From Amycolatopsis orientalis DSM 43388 (GTDB taxonomy: Bacteria; Actinomycetota; Actinomycetes; Mycobacteriales; Pseudonocardiaceae), in the NCBI RefSeq assembly GCF_000411975.1, contig NZ_ASXG01000083.1:1-64000 (forward strand): 64,000 nt of DNA, given 5' to 3'. The notes beneath the pieces were generated by a model that saw only the letters and a program-made list of their open reading frames with translations, was not told where the DNA came from and did not search any database. Made by a program: the position numbers and the translations under genes. This document shows positions 31,358 to 39,887 of this stretch, in pieces. Numbering within the stretch: position 1 is the first letter of the stretch; the number at the start of each line of letters is the position of its first letter.

Positions 31358-32289
31358 ACACTCTGCTGAACAAGAAGAAAGAACCGATCGACAAGCTCGC
31401 CGCGGCTTCGGCGGGCGGGCGGAGCCTCGGCGCCGAGGCGCTGCGCCGGATGCTGCGCAGCCCGGTGGCGATCGTCGGCGGCGTGATCACCCTGCTGTTC
31501 CTGCTGCTGGCGATTTTCGCGCCGCTGCTCGCACCGAAGGACCCGCAGGTCCGGTACCTGCAGGACAAGGTCGTGCTCGGCCGGGGCATCATCCCGGGCG
31601 CCCAGCCCGGTTTCCCGCTCGGCGTCGACGACTTCGGCCGCGACTTCCTGTCCCGGCTGCTGATCGGCGCGCAGCAGACGCTGCTGGTCGGCGTGCTCGC
31701 CACGGTGATCGGCGTGCTGCTCGGCGCGCTCATCGGCGGGCTCGCGGGTGCGTTCGGCGGCTGGGTCGACACCGTCCTCATGCGGGTGGTCGACGTGCTG
31801 CTGGCGTTTCCCTCGCTGCTGCTGGCGATTTCGATCGCGGCGCTGTTCGCGAAGCCGAGCCAGTGGACGGTGATCATCGCGGTGTCGATCATCGGCGTGC
31901 CGATTTTCGCCCGTCTGCTGCGGGGTTCGATGCTCGCCCAGCGCGAGGCGGACCACGTGCTGGCGGCGACGTCGCTCGGCGTGAAGCGGACGACAATCGT
32001 GTTCCGGCACATGCTGCCGAACTCGCTCGGCCCGGTGATCGTGCAGGCGACGCTGACGCTGGCGACCGCGATCCTGGAGGCCGCGGCGCTGTCGTTCCTC
32101 GGTCTCGGCGACCCGGACCCGACCCGCGCGGAGTGGGGATTGATGCTGGGCAACGCTTCCCAGCACTTCCTCGACATCCGGCCCGAGCTGGCCTACTACC
32201 CGGCGATCGCGATCATCATCGTGGCGCTCGGGTTCACCCTGCTCGGCGAGTCCCTCCGCGAAGCCCTCGACCCGAAGAACCGGCGGTGA
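31354..32289 (+). CDS. Oligopeptide ABC transporter permease (DppC-like)
   Basis: A 311-aa second permease with the OppC_N region (LRRMLRSPVAIVGGVITLLFLLLAIFAPLLAP) and GVDDFGRDFLSRLLIGAQQTLLVG. The EAA loop is DHVLAATSLGVKRTTIVFRHMLPNSLGPVI. GTG 31354 overlaps the DppB-like stop, so translation is coupled. It should form a heterodimer channel with the upstream permease. Confidence 0.93.
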   Translation: MNTLLNKKKEPIDKLAAASAGGRSLGAEALRRMLRSPVAIVGGVITLLFLLLAIFAPLLAPKDPQVRYLQDKVVLGRGIIPGAQPGFPLGVDDFGRDFLSRLLIGAQQTLLVGVLATVIGVLLGALIGGLAGAFGGWVDTVLMRVVDVLLAFPSLLLAISIAALFAKPSQWTVIIAVSIIGVPIFARLLRGSMLAQREADHVLAATSLGVKRTTIVFRHMLPNSLGPVIVQATLTLATAILEAAALSFLGLGDPDPTRAEWGLMLGNASQHFLDIRPELAYYPAIAIIIVALGFTLLGESLREALDPKNRR

Positions 32290-32293
32290 CCCC

Positions 32294-33289
32294 GTGGCAC
32301 TTCTCGAAGTCCGCGACCTGAAGGTCGTGTTCCAGCGCCGCGGGGAACGTCCGTTCACCGCGGTCGACGGCGTGAGTTTCGACGTCGAACCCGGCCAGAC
32401 GGTCGGGCTGGTCGGCGAGTCCGGCTGCGGCAAGTCGGTGACCTCGCTCGCGATCATGCGGCTGCTCGCCAAGCGTGGCAACACCGTCACCGGTTCGGTG
32501 CGCTTCGAGGGCACCGACCTGCTGACGCTGTCCGACCGCGAAATGCGCGACCGGCGCGGCCGCGATCTCGGCATGGTGTTCCAGGACCCGCTGTCCTCGC
32601 TCAACCCGGTCATCCCGATCGGGCTGCAGATCACCGAGGTGCTGGAGCGCCACCGGGACATGCCGCGCAAGAAGGCGCGGGTCGAAGCGGCGGAACTGCT
32701 CGACAAGGTCGGCATTCCCGACCCGACGCGGCGGCTTTCGGAGTACCCGCACCAGCTTTCCGGCGGGATGCGCCAGCGCGCGCTGATCGCGATCGCGCTG
32801 GCCTGCCGTCCGCGGCTGCTCATCGCGGACGAGCCGACCACCGCGCTCGACGTGACGATCCAGGCGCAGATCCTCGCCCTGCTGCGGGAACTGGTGCAGG
32901 ACACCGGAACCGCGCTGGTGATGATCACGCACGACCTCGGCGTGGTCGCCGGGCTCTGCGACGAGGTCAATGTGCTGTACGGCGGCCGGATCGTGGAGCG
33001 CCAGGAGCGGCATTCGCTGTTCGCCAGCCCGCGGCATCCGTACACGCACGGCCTGCTGTCCTCGATCCCGCGGCTCGACGAGGGCCGCGGCGAGAAGCTG
33101 GTGCCGATCCGCGGTTCGGTGGCCGACAACATCCCGTGGGACGGCGGCTGCGCGTTCGCGCCGCGCTGCCCGAACGCGCTCCAGACCTGCCTGGAGCGTT
33201 CGCCGGAGCTCGTTCCCGAGGGGAACGGCTTGCTGCGCTGCCACAACCCGGTGCGACCCGCCGTGGCGGCAGGAGGAGGAACCCGATGA
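32294..33289 (+). CDS. Oligopeptide ABC transporter ATPase (DppD-like)
   Basis: A 331-aa ATPase. Walker A is GESGCGKS, the Q loop is GMVFQDPLSSLNP, the signature is LSGGMRQR, Walker B is LLIADEPTTALD and the H loop is ITHDLG. The oligo_HPY tail carries the CAFAPRCPNALQTCLERSPEL Cys pattern, which in some family members binds a [4Fe-4S] cluster. It starts at GTG 32294 and overlaps the next gene by 4 nt. Confidence 0.93.
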   Translation: MALLEVRDLKVVFQRRGERPFTAVDGVSFDVEPGQTVGLVGESGCGKSVTSLAIMRLLAKRGNTVTGSVRFEGTDLLTLSDREMRDRRGRDLGMVFQDPLSSLNPVIPIGLQITEVLERHRDMPRKKARVEAAELLDKVGIPDPTRRLSEYPHQLSGGMRQRALIAIALACRPRLLIADEPTTALDVTIQAQILALLRELVQDTGTALVMITHDLGVVAGLCDEVNVLYGGRIVERQERHSLFASPRHPYTHGLLSSIPRLDEGRGEKLVPIRGSVADNIPWDGGCAFAPRCPNALQTCLERSPELVPEGNGLLRCHNPVRPAVAAGGGTR

Positions 33290-34398
33290 CGGTGGCGAAC
33301 ACCGACGAGGTACTGCTCGAGGTCACCGACCTCAAGGTGCACTTCCCGATCAAGCGCGGCATCGTCGTGGACCGCACGGTGGGCCACGTGTTCGCGGTGG
33401 ACGGGGTCGACCTGTCGATCCGCCGCGGCGAAACCTACGGCCTGGTCGGCGAATCCGGCTGCGGCAAGTCGACGCTGGGCCGTGCGATCCTGCGGCTCAA
33501 CGAACCGACCGGCGGCAAGGTCGTGTTCGACGGAACCGACGTCGCCCAGCTCAAGGGCGAGCAGCTGCGCAAGGCGCGGCGGCGGATGCAGATGGTGTTC
33601 CAGGACCCGATGTCGAGCCTGGACCCGCGCCAGTCGGTCGAGTCGATCCTCGTCGAGGGCATGCGCGCGCACGGGCTCGACAAGGACAAGGAAGCCACCG
33701 CGAAACGGCTGCGCGAGCTGCTGAACGCGGTCGGCCTTCCGGAGACGTCGCTGCGGAAGTACCCGCACGAGTTCTCCGGCGGCCAGCGGCAGCGCATCGG
33801 CATCGCGCGGGCGCTGTCGGTGGAACCGGACCTGATCGTCGCCGACGAACCGGTGTCCGCGCTGGACGTTTCGGTGCAGGCACAGGTGGTGAACCTGCTG
33901 GAGGATCTGCAGGACGAGCTCGGTCTCACCTACGTGGTGATCGCGCACGACCTCGCGGTGGTCCGGCACATCTCCGACCGGATCGGCGTGATGTACCTCG
34001 GCGCGCTGGTCGAGGAGACGACGTCGGAGGAGCTGTACCAGAATCCGCTGCACCCGTACACGAAGGCGCTGCTGTCGGCGATCCCCGTGCCGGACCCGGT
34101 GGTGGAGGACAGCCGCGAGCAGATCCTGCTCGCCGGCGACCTTCCGTCGCCGGCCAATCCGCCCTCGGGCTGCCGGTTCCACACGCGGTGCCCGTGGAAG
34201 CAGGAAAGCCGGTGCACCACCGATCGCCCGCAGCTGCGCGAGATCGGCGACGGGCATCGGGTGGCCTGCCACTACGCGGAGGACATCCGCGACGGGCGGA
34301 TCCAGCCGCACCGGGTCGAGGTGGAACTGGTCGACGCCGGGGCGCTGAACCCGGACCTCGGTCCGCCGGACGTCGGTTCGGCCGCCGAGATCCTCTGA
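33286..34398 (+). CDS. Oligopeptide ABC transporter ATPase (DppF-like)
   Basis: A 370-aa second ATPase of the heterodimer. It has GESGCGKST, MVFQDPMSSLDP, FSGGQRQRIGIARAL, LIVADEPVSALD and VIAHDLAVV. The C-terminal oligo_HPY region with CRFHTRCPWKQESRCTTDRP resembles that of DppD. AGGAGGA precedes ATG 33286. The gene ends the operon; a near-perfect palindrome follows 11 nt after the stop. Confidence 0.93.
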   Translation: MTVANTDEVLLEVTDLKVHFPIKRGIVVDRTVGHVFAVDGVDLSIRRGETYGLVGESGCGKSTLGRAILRLNEPTGGKVVFDGTDVAQLKGEQLRKARRRMQMVFQDPMSSLDPRQSVESILVEGMRAHGLDKDKEATAKRLRELLNAVGLPETSLRKYPHEFSGGQRQRIGIARALSVEPDLIVADEPVSALDVSVQAQVVNLLEDLQDELGLTYVVIAHDLAVVRHISDRIGVMYLGALVEETTSEELYQNPLHPYTKALLSAIPVPDPVVEDSREQILLAGDLPSPANPPSGCRFHTRCPWKQESRCTTDRPQLREIGDGHRVACHYAEDIRDGRIQPHRVEVELVDAGALNPDLGPPDVGSAAEIL

Positions 34399-34408
34399 GC
34401 AAGTCCGG

Positions 34409-34445
34409 GAAGGGCTCCTTGCGGGAATCCCGCAAGGAGCCCTTC
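34409..34445. repeat. Near-perfect 37-bp intergenic palindrome
   Basis: Arms of 18 bp at 34409-34426 and 34428-34445 are perfect complements around a single A; the arm starts GAAGGGCTCCTTG. It lies between convergent genes (ABC ATPase and NTF2-like) and probably terminates both. It shares GAAGGGCTCCTTG with the palindrome at 42599. Confidence 0.8.
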
Positions 34446-34452
34446 GCGCTTT

Positions 34453-34875
34453 TCAGGGCTGGAGGTCGACGGCGGCGCGGAACGAACCGTCCATGTGGAA
34501 CGGCGTCGAGTTGTGCTCGTGCGTGATCCGCCAGCCGTTTTCCGTGCGCCGCAAGGCGAACGTGGTGCGGAACCAGAGCGTGAACGATTCGGTTTCGCCT
34601 CGCGGCGTCGCGGTCAGCTTCGCGAGCGCGGCCACCACCGCGAGGTCGCCGGACACGGTGATCTCCTCGTCGTGGTACGTGTAGGAAATCGGCCCGTCGA
34701 AGGTGCTGAGCCACTGCGCGACGTACTCCGCGGAAGCGCCGGTGGTGCGCAGCGGCGGCGCGAGATCGAACTTGACCGCCTTCTCGGTGTAGCTCGCGAC
34801 GACCCGCTGCGGGTCCTTCGCGTGCATCGCGGCGGTGCGCTCGGCCAGCAGGTCGCGGATCTCGTTCTCGGACAT
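34453..34875 (-). CDS. NTF2-like (SnoaL/SgcJ-type) protein
   Basis: A 140-aa cone-shaped alpha+beta-barrel protein: EIRDLLAERTAAMHAKDPQRVVASYTEKAVKFDLAPPL, then ITVSGDLAVVAALAKLTA and WRITHEHNSTPFHMDGS. The family includes ketosteroid-isomerase-like enzymes and binding proteins, so no reaction is assigned. AAGGAG lies 8 nt before ATG 34875. It is divergent from the YCII/sigma pair by 103 bp, a neighbourhood often seen with ECF sigma genes. Confidence 0.82.
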   Translation of the reverse strand: MSENEIRDLLAERTAAMHAKDPQRVVASYTEKAVKFDLAPPLRTTGASAEYVAQWLSTFDGPISYTYHDEEITVSGDLAVVAALAKLTATPRGETESFTLWFRTTFALRRTENGWRITHEHNSTPFHMDGSFRAAVDLQP

Positions 34876-34978
34876 TCTGTGGTCTCCTTTTCCCGGAAGC
34901 GGGGTTGCGTCCGGGACGTCGAAGCCGTCCGCCCGGCTTCGACATCAGGAGTGGAAGAACTTTTCGAGGAGGCTCCCG

Positions 34979-35359
34979 ATGAAGTATCTGGTCCTGATCT
35001 ACGGCAACCCGGCGTCGCGCGCGGCCTGGGCGGGGATGACCGACGAGCAGAAGGCCGAGGGCCTTCGGGCCTACCAGCGGTTCCACGAGGAGCTGGAGGG
35101 CACCGGCGAGCGGATCGTGTCCGAGCGGCTGGCCGCGCCGGAACTGACGAAGCAGGTGCGCGTGACCGCCGACGGGGTGAGCACCACCGACGGCCCGTTC
35201 GCCGAGATCAAAGAGCAGCTTGCCGGCTTCTACCTGCTGGAATGCGCTTCGGAGGCCCGCGCGCTGGAGATCGCCGCGCGGATCCCGGAGGCCCCGTTCG
35301 CGACGATCGAGGTGCGGCCGGTGATGGGCTTGACCGGCGACGTGGACTTCGAGCTGTGA
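34979..35359 (+). CDS. YCII/DGPF-domain protein
   Basis: A 126-aa YCII-related protein: MKYLVLIYGNPASRAAWAGMT, then VSTTDGPFAEIKEQLAGFYLLECASEARALEIAARIP with the DGPF motif. Family members are ferredoxin-like folds with a few known as dehydrochlorinases. Next to ECF42 sigma genes they are a hallmark partner of unknown role. GAGGAGG precedes ATG 34979. The sigma gene overlaps the stop (GTGA). Confidence 0.88.
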   Translation: MKYLVLIYGNPASRAAWAGMTDEQKAEGLRAYQRFHEELEGTGERIVSERLAAPELTKQVRVTADGVSTTDGPFAEIKEQLAGFYLLECASEARALEIAARIPEAPFATIEVRPVMGLTGDVDFEL

Positions 35360-36552
35360 TCGACCGCCTCCTGCGCGAGCTCATCCCGCAGGTGCTGACC
35401 GCGCTCGTCCGCCGCTACGGCGACTTCGGCAAATGCGAGGACGCCGTGCAGGAGGCCCTGCTCGCCGCCGCCGTGCAGTGGCCGAAGGACGGGGTCCCGG
35501 ACAACCCGAAGGCCTGGCTCATCACGACCGCTTCCCGGCGGCGGATCGAGATGTGGCGCAGCGAAGCGGCGCGGATCCGCCGGGAGGAGACGGTGGCCGC
35601 GCTGGAGCCGCCGTCCTTCGAACTCGTTCCGCAGCAAGACGACACCCTCACGCTGCTGCTGCTCTGCTGCCATCCCGCGCTGACCCGGCCGTCGCAAGTG
35701 GCTCTCACCTTGCGCGCGGTCGGCGGCCTGACCACCGCCGAGATCGCGCGGGCGTACCTGGTGCCGGAGCCGACGATCGGCCAGCGGATCAGCCGCGCGA
35801 AGCAGAAACTGCGCGGTGCGGAGTTCGCTCTTCCGCCGAGGGAAGAGCTGCCGGAACGCGTCGCCGCGGTGTTGCAGGTGCTGTATCTGGTGTTCACCGA
35901 AGGCCACACCGCCAGCTCCGGCGCCGAGGTGAACCGCGTCGAACTGACCGCCGAGGCCATCCGGCTCGCCCGGCAGCTGCACGCCCTCCTGCCCGCCGAC
36001 GGCGAGGTCGCCGGACTGCTCGCCCTCATGCTGCTCACCGACGCCCGCCGCCCGGCCCGCACCGGGCGCGACGGCATCCCGGTGCCGCTGGCCGAGCAGG
36101 ACCGCTCGCTCTGGGACGCGTCCGCGATCGCCGAAGGCAGCGCACTCGTCGAACACGCGCTGGCGACCACCCCGGTCGGCCCGTATCAGCTGCAGGCCGC
36201 GATCGCCGCCGTGCACGACGAGGCCGCGACCGCCGACGCCACCGACTGGCGGCAGATCCTGCTGCTGTACGACCTCCTGCGGCAGGTCGCGCCCGGCCCG
36301 ATGGTCGCCCTCAACCGGCTGGTCGCGCTCGCCCGCGTCGAAGGCCCGGAGGCCGCGCTGGCCGAGCTGGACGCGAGCGAGCACCTGGACCACTACCGGG
36401 CCGATGTGGTCCGCGCGCATCTGCTGGAACTGTCCGGCGATCCCGAAGGCGCGCGCGACTGCTACCTCCGGGCCGCCCAGCGCACCTTGAGCCTTCCGGA
36501 ACGGGAGCACTTCGAAACGCGCGCTTTGCGAGTTATGTCGGAAAAACCCTGA
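35356..36552 (+). CDS. ECF42-type sigma factor with C-terminal extension
   Basis: A 398-aa sigma-70-family factor. Region 2 covers about residues 1-75 (VRRYGDFGKCEDAVQEALLAAAVQWPKDGVPDNPKAWLITTASRRRIEMWR). Region 4 covers about 105-155 (LRAVGGLTTAEIARAYLVPEPTIGQRISRAKQKLR). The remaining 220 residues are a helical, TPR-like extension (DUF6596 type) with YLVFTEGHTASSG. Length, extension and the YCII partner are the marks of the ECF42 group, which has no classical anti-sigma factor. GTG 35356 overlaps the YCII stop, so the two are coupled. Confidence 0.9.
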   Translation: MIDRLLRELIPQVLTALVRRYGDFGKCEDAVQEALLAAAVQWPKDGVPDNPKAWLITTASRRRIEMWRSEAARIRREETVAALEPPSFELVPQQDDTLTLLLLCCHPALTRPSQVALTLRAVGGLTTAEIARAYLVPEPTIGQRISRAKQKLRGAEFALPPREELPERVAAVLQVLYLVFTEGHTASSGAEVNRVELTAEAIRLARQLHALLPADGEVAGLLALMLLTDARRPARTGRDGIPVPLAEQDRSLWDASAIAEGSALVEHALATTPVGPYQLQAAIAAVHDEAATADATDWRQILLLYDLLRQVAPGPMVALNRLVALARVEGPEAALAELDASEHLDHYRADVVRAHLLELSGDPEGARDCYLRAAQRTLSLPEREHFETRALRVMSEKP

Positions 36553-36659
36553 AAACCCGGCCGGAAGACGGACCCCACCCCCGACTCCAGGTGGACGCGA
36601 GAGTCGTCGTCAGCTGGGTACCCTGCGGAGACCAGGCATGAATCGCAAGGGGGTTGGCA

Positions 36660-37310
36660 GTGAACATCGACCACGTGCTGGAGGCGATCCCTCCGCTGTC
36701 GGTCTACCTGTTGGTGGGCTTGGTGGTGATGGTCGAGAGCCTGGGCATTCCGTTGCCGGGGGAGATCGTGCTGGTGAGCGCGGCGCTGCTGGCGTCGTCG
36801 CACAGCGGGCTGAATCCGCTGTGGATCGGCGTGCTGGCCTCGGCGGGCGCGATCATCGGCGACAGCATCGGGTACCTGATCGGCAAGAAGGGCGGCAAAC
36901 GGCTGTTCGCCTGGGCGGGCCGGAAGTTCCCCAAGCATTTCGGCCCGGACCACGTCGCGAGTGCCGAACGGATGTTCCACAAACGCGGCATGTGGGCCGT
37001 GTTCTTCGGCCGGTTCGTCGCGGTGCTGCGCATCCTGGCCGGCCCGCTCGCCGGATCGCTGAACATGCACTACCCGCGCTTCCTGCTCGCGAACGCCCTC
37101 GGCGGCATCATCTGGGCGGGCGGGACGACGGCGCTCATCTACTACCTGGGCGTGGTCGCCGACAAGTGGCTGAAGGGCTTCCAGTGGGCCGGCCTCGGCG
37201 CGGCGCTGGTGATCGGCGTGGTGGTGACGCTGGTGTTGAAGAAGCGCATGGCCCGCAACGCGACGTCGTCGTCCTCGGCGGAGGAAGAGAAGAACGACGC
37301 GGTCGCCTGA
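36660..37310 (+). CDS. DedA-family membrane protein
   Basis: A 216-aa protein of the DedA/VTT (SNARE-associated) family. These undecaprenyl-phosphate or lipid transporters have re-entrant loops. Signatures are VESLGIPLPGEIVLVSAALLAS, GDSIGYLIGKKGGKRL and FFGRFVAVLRILAGPLAGSLNM. The C-terminus is Ser/acidic. AAGGGGG stands about 6 nt before GTG 36660, preferred over TTG 36654. A U-rich terminator follows. Confidence 0.88.
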   Translation: MNIDHVLEAIPPLSVYLLVGLVVMVESLGIPLPGEIVLVSAALLASSHSGLNPLWIGVLASAGAIIGDSIGYLIGKKGGKRLFAWAGRKFPKHFGPDHVASAERMFHKRGMWAVFFGRFVAVLRILAGPLAGSLNMHYPRFLLANALGGIIWAGGTTALIYYLGVVADKWLKGFQWAGLGAALVIGVVVTLVLKKRMARNATSSSSAEEEKNDAVA

Positions 37311-37327
37311 GTTCAGCGGACTGAATT

Positions 37328-37361
37328 CCCCCGGCGGGTCTTCGGACTCGCCGGGGGTTTC
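37328..37361. terminator. Intrinsic terminator after the DedA gene
   Basis: CCCCCGGCG (37328-37336) pairs with CGCCGGGGG (37349-37357), followed by TTTCT. It lies between convergent genes (DedA and EamA). Confidence 0.8.
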
Positions 37362-37380
37362 TGTTCCGGGCCGGCACCGC

Positions 37381-38280
37381 TCACACCGGGAGCAGCTCCT
37401 CCGGCGTGACCGCGGGCTTCCGCCGCAGCGAGCCCAGCAGTACCCCGCCGATCACCACCGCCGCGGCGACCAGGGTGAGCACCGTCGGCACCTCGCCGAG
37501 GAGGAAGAACGACGCGGTCAGCCCCACCACCGGCACCAGCAGCGAGAACGGCGCGACCACCCCCGCCGGGTTGCGGCGCATCAGCGTGGTCCAGATGCCG
37601 GAGCCCACGACCGTCCCGAAGACGACCACGTAGGTCAGCCCCGCGATCCCGATCAGGCCGGTTTTCGTGCCGAGCGTCGTCAGCGAGTGCCAAGCCGCGC
37701 CGGGACCCTCGAAGATGCTCGACAGCGCCAGCATCGGCAGTGGCGGGACCACCGACATCCACAGCGTCAGGTGCAGCGGGTTGTCCGGCTCCGCGCGGCG
37801 CATGCTCAGGTTGCCGACCGCCCAGCTCAGCGCGGCCAGCAAGGTCAGCAGCACCGGCACCAGCGCGGCGTGGGCGGACTGCTGCCAGGCGATCGCCGTC
37901 ATGCCCGCCACCGCGAGCAGGATCCCGGCCAGCTGCCGTCCGGAGACGCGTTCCCGCAGCAGCACCGCGCCCAGCAGCACGGTGAACGGCGCGGAAGCCT
38001 GGAGCACCAGCGACGCCAGCCCGGTCGGCATGCCCAGGTGCATCGCGACGAACAGGAACGCGAACTGCCCGGTGCCGAACCCGAGCCCGTAACCCAGCAG
38101 GTAACGCAGCTTCACCCGCGGCCGCGGCACGAGGAACACCGTCGGAATCGCGATCAGCAGAAACCGCAGCGCGCCCGCGAACATCGGCGGGAACTGGCCG
38201 AGCGTGGCGTGGATCGCGATGAAATTCAGACCCCACAAGACGGCGACGAACACAGCGAGCAAACGGTCCCGGATGGCCAT
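37381..38280 (-). CDS. EamA/DMT-family transporter
   Basis: A 299-aa protein with ten predicted helices in two EamA repeats (LLAVFVAVLWGLNFIAIHATLGQFPPMFAGALRFLL and VLLTLLAALSWAVGNLSMRRAE). These drug/metabolite exporters often move amino acids or similar metabolites. It is divergent from a LysR gene by 87 bp, with a GAAGCACC/GGTGCTTC dyad between them, so it is the probable target of that regulator. The substrate is unknown. Confidence 0.88.
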   Translation of the reverse strand: MAIRDRLLAVFVAVLWGLNFIAIHATLGQFPPMFAGALRFLLIAIPTVFLVPRPRVKLRYLLGYGLGFGTGQFAFLFVAMHLGMPTGLASLVLQASAPFTVLLGAVLLRERVSGRQLAGILLAVAGMTAIAWQQSAHAALVPVLLTLLAALSWAVGNLSMRRAEPDNPLHLTLWMSVVPPLPMLALSSIFEGPGAAWHSLTTLGTKTGLIGIAGLTYVVVFGTVVGSGIWTTLMRRNPAGVVAPFSLLVPVVGLTASFFLLGEVPTVLTLVAAAVVIGGVLLGSLRRKPAVTPEELLPV

Positions 38281-38307
38281 GCCCTCAACCTTGCCCAGGC
38301 GAACCTT

Positions 38308-38352
38308 GAAGCACCAGCGAGAAAATCTGCACTGACTGTGTAGCGGTGCTTC
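38308..38352. promoter_or_regulatory. Inverted repeat in the EamA/LysR divergent region
   Basis: GAAGCACC (38308-38315) and GGTGCTTC (38345-38352) are perfect 8-bp complements, 29 bp apart. The layout suits the separated subsites of a LysR-type tetramer. Confidence 0.5.
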
Positions 38353-38367
38353 ACATAGACTGCGCGG

Positions 38368-39273
38368 ATGGACTTGGGCAGGCTCCGCACGCTGCGCGAA
38401 TTCGCCGATCGGGGCAGCGTCACCGCCGCCGCTCGGGCGTTGCACTGCACGCCGTCGGCGATTTCGCAGCAGTTGCGCGCGTTGCAGGCGGAGGTCAGCA
38501 TCGCGCTCACCGAACCGGCCGGCCGCGGCCTGCGGCTCACCGACGCGGGCCGCGCGCTGGTCGCCCGCGCCGACGACGTCCTGGCCGCGCTGGACCGCGC
38601 CGAAGCCGAACTGGACACGTATCGCAGCGCCCCGCGCGGACGCGTGCGGATCGCGATCTTCCAGTCCGCCGGCCTGATGCTCCTGCCCGGCCTGCTCCGC
38701 CGCATCGACCAGCACGAAAACCTCGAGGTCGACGTCCGCGACGTCGACATGGTGCCGCCGCAGGTGCCCGGCCTGGTGGCCGACTACGACGTCGTCGTCG
38801 CCCACCGCGACGAGCACGCGCCCGAATTCGACCCCGAACGCCTCGACGTCTTCCCGCTGCTGCGCGAACCGCTCGACGTCGCCCTCCCCGTCGGCCACCG
38901 GCTCGCCCGCAACCGCCGTGTCGGCTTGGCCGACCTCGCGGACGAACGCTGGATCTCGGTAGACCACGGCTTCCCGGTGGACGACGTCCTGCGCTCGCTG
39001 ACCGTGCGCACCGGCGTGCGGCCGCAGATCGTCCAGCGCATCAACGATTTCCGGATCACCGAACGGCTCGTCGCGGCCGGGCACGGCATCGCCCTGATGC
39101 CGCGGTACACAATGGACACTCGGCGGGGCAGCGGCCTGGTCGGCCGCCCGCTGGCCGGAATCCGCGCGGCAAGGCTGGTGGAAGTCGTGTGCCGCACCGG
39201 TGCCGCGAACCGCCCGGCTGTCGCGACCGTGATCGACGAGATGCGCGCCGAGGTCGCCGCCCTCACGACCTAG
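38368..39273 (+). CDS. LysR-family transcriptional regulator
   Basis: A 301-aa regulator. The N-terminal winged helix-turn-helix (LRTLREFADRGSVTAAARALHCTPSAISQQLRALQAEV) is followed by a periplasmic-binding-like effector domain (RVRIAIFQSAGLMLLPGLL...). TAGACT (38356-38361) is 6 nt before the ATG, so the mRNA may be leaderless. It probably controls the divergent EamA transporter. Its stop overlaps that of the convergent TetR gene by 4 nt. Confidence 0.9.
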   Translation: MDLGRLRTLREFADRGSVTAAARALHCTPSAISQQLRALQAEVSIALTEPAGRGLRLTDAGRALVARADDVLAALDRAEAELDTYRSAPRGRVRIAIFQSAGLMLLPGLLRRIDQHENLEVDVRDVDMVPPQVPGLVADYDVVVAHRDEHAPEFDPERLDVFPLLREPLDVALPVGHRLARNRRVGLADLADERWISVDHGFPVDDVLRSLTVRTGVRPQIVQRINDFRITERLVAAGHGIALMPRYTMDTRRGSGLVGRPLAGIRAARLVEVVCRTGAANRPAVATVIDEMRAEVAALTT

Positions 39274-39824
39274 CCGGGTTCCCGGGCGGGCAGACCCCGC
39301 AGCAGCGTGTCGAGAAACAGCTCGAACCGCGGTGCGGCAGGGCCGAGATCGAGGGGATTTTCCCGCACCGCGAGCCAGCTCACCGTGCACGTGATGAAGA
39401 TGTACCAGCTTTGCTCGGCCAGTTCCGGCGGCACCCCGGCATTGGTGAACGCCGTGACCACCTGAGTGCGCAGGCGGCCGAAGGAAGCCGCGTTGTGGCG
39501 GTGCGGCCGGGACAGCCGAGTCGCGTAGCCGGGTACGGCGAGGAACTGGTCGTGCATCGCCCACGCGACCTTCGCGAGCCATGGACGCCAAGCCCGGCGC
39601 GGCGGGCCCTCCTCCGGAAGCACCCGCTCCAGCACTACCTCGCTGATGAGATCGAACAGCGCGTCCCGATTGGCGACCCAGCGGTAGAGCGCGCCGTGCG
39701 TGACGCCCAGCCGTGCCGCCAGTTCGCGCATGGTCAACGCGTCCAGGTTCCCAGCGGAGAGCGCCGCGTCGACGATTCGCTCGCGGTCGAGCTGGGCGGG
39801 GCGGCCGGGCCGCGGTCGGGTCAT
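39270..39824 (-). CDS. TetR-family transcriptional regulator
   Basis: A 184-aa repressor-type regulator. The helix-turn-helix region is IVDAALSAGNLDALTMRELAARLGVTHGALYRWVANRDALFDLI. The C-terminal domain resembles the TetR_C of TetR-class proteins (WLAKVAWAMHDQFLAVPGYATRL). A near-perfect dyad (39849-39869) lies 25 bp upstream of its start and overlaps the promoter of the divergent serine hydrolase, its likely target. Confidence 0.87.
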   Translation of the reverse strand: MTRPRPGRPAQLDRERIVDAALSAGNLDALTMRELAARLGVTHGALYRWVANRDALFDLISEVVLERVLPEEGPPRRAWRPWLAKVAWAMHDQFLAVPGYATRLSRPHRHNAASFGRLRTQVVTAFTNAGVPPELAEQSWYIFITCTVSWLAVRENPLDLGPAAPRFELFLDTLLRGLPAREPG

Positions 39825-39848
39825 GGTTCCGGACTCTACGAGACGAGG

Positions 39849-39869
39849 TTAGTGACCAATGGTTACTAA
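39849..39869. promoter_or_regulatory. TetR-type operator before the serine hydrolase
   Basis: TTAGTGACC (39849-39857) and GGTTACTAA (39861-39869) form a dyad with one mismatch and a 3-bp centre. The -10 box TACAGT (39876-39881) of the serine hydrolase follows directly, so binding would block RNA polymerase. Confidence 0.7.
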
Positions 39870-39887
39870 TAGGCGTACAGTCGTGGC

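Noticed and set aside
31321..34311. A 996-codon minus-strand ORF opposite the ABC ATPases
   Set aside because: Antisense shadow of two clear ABC genes.
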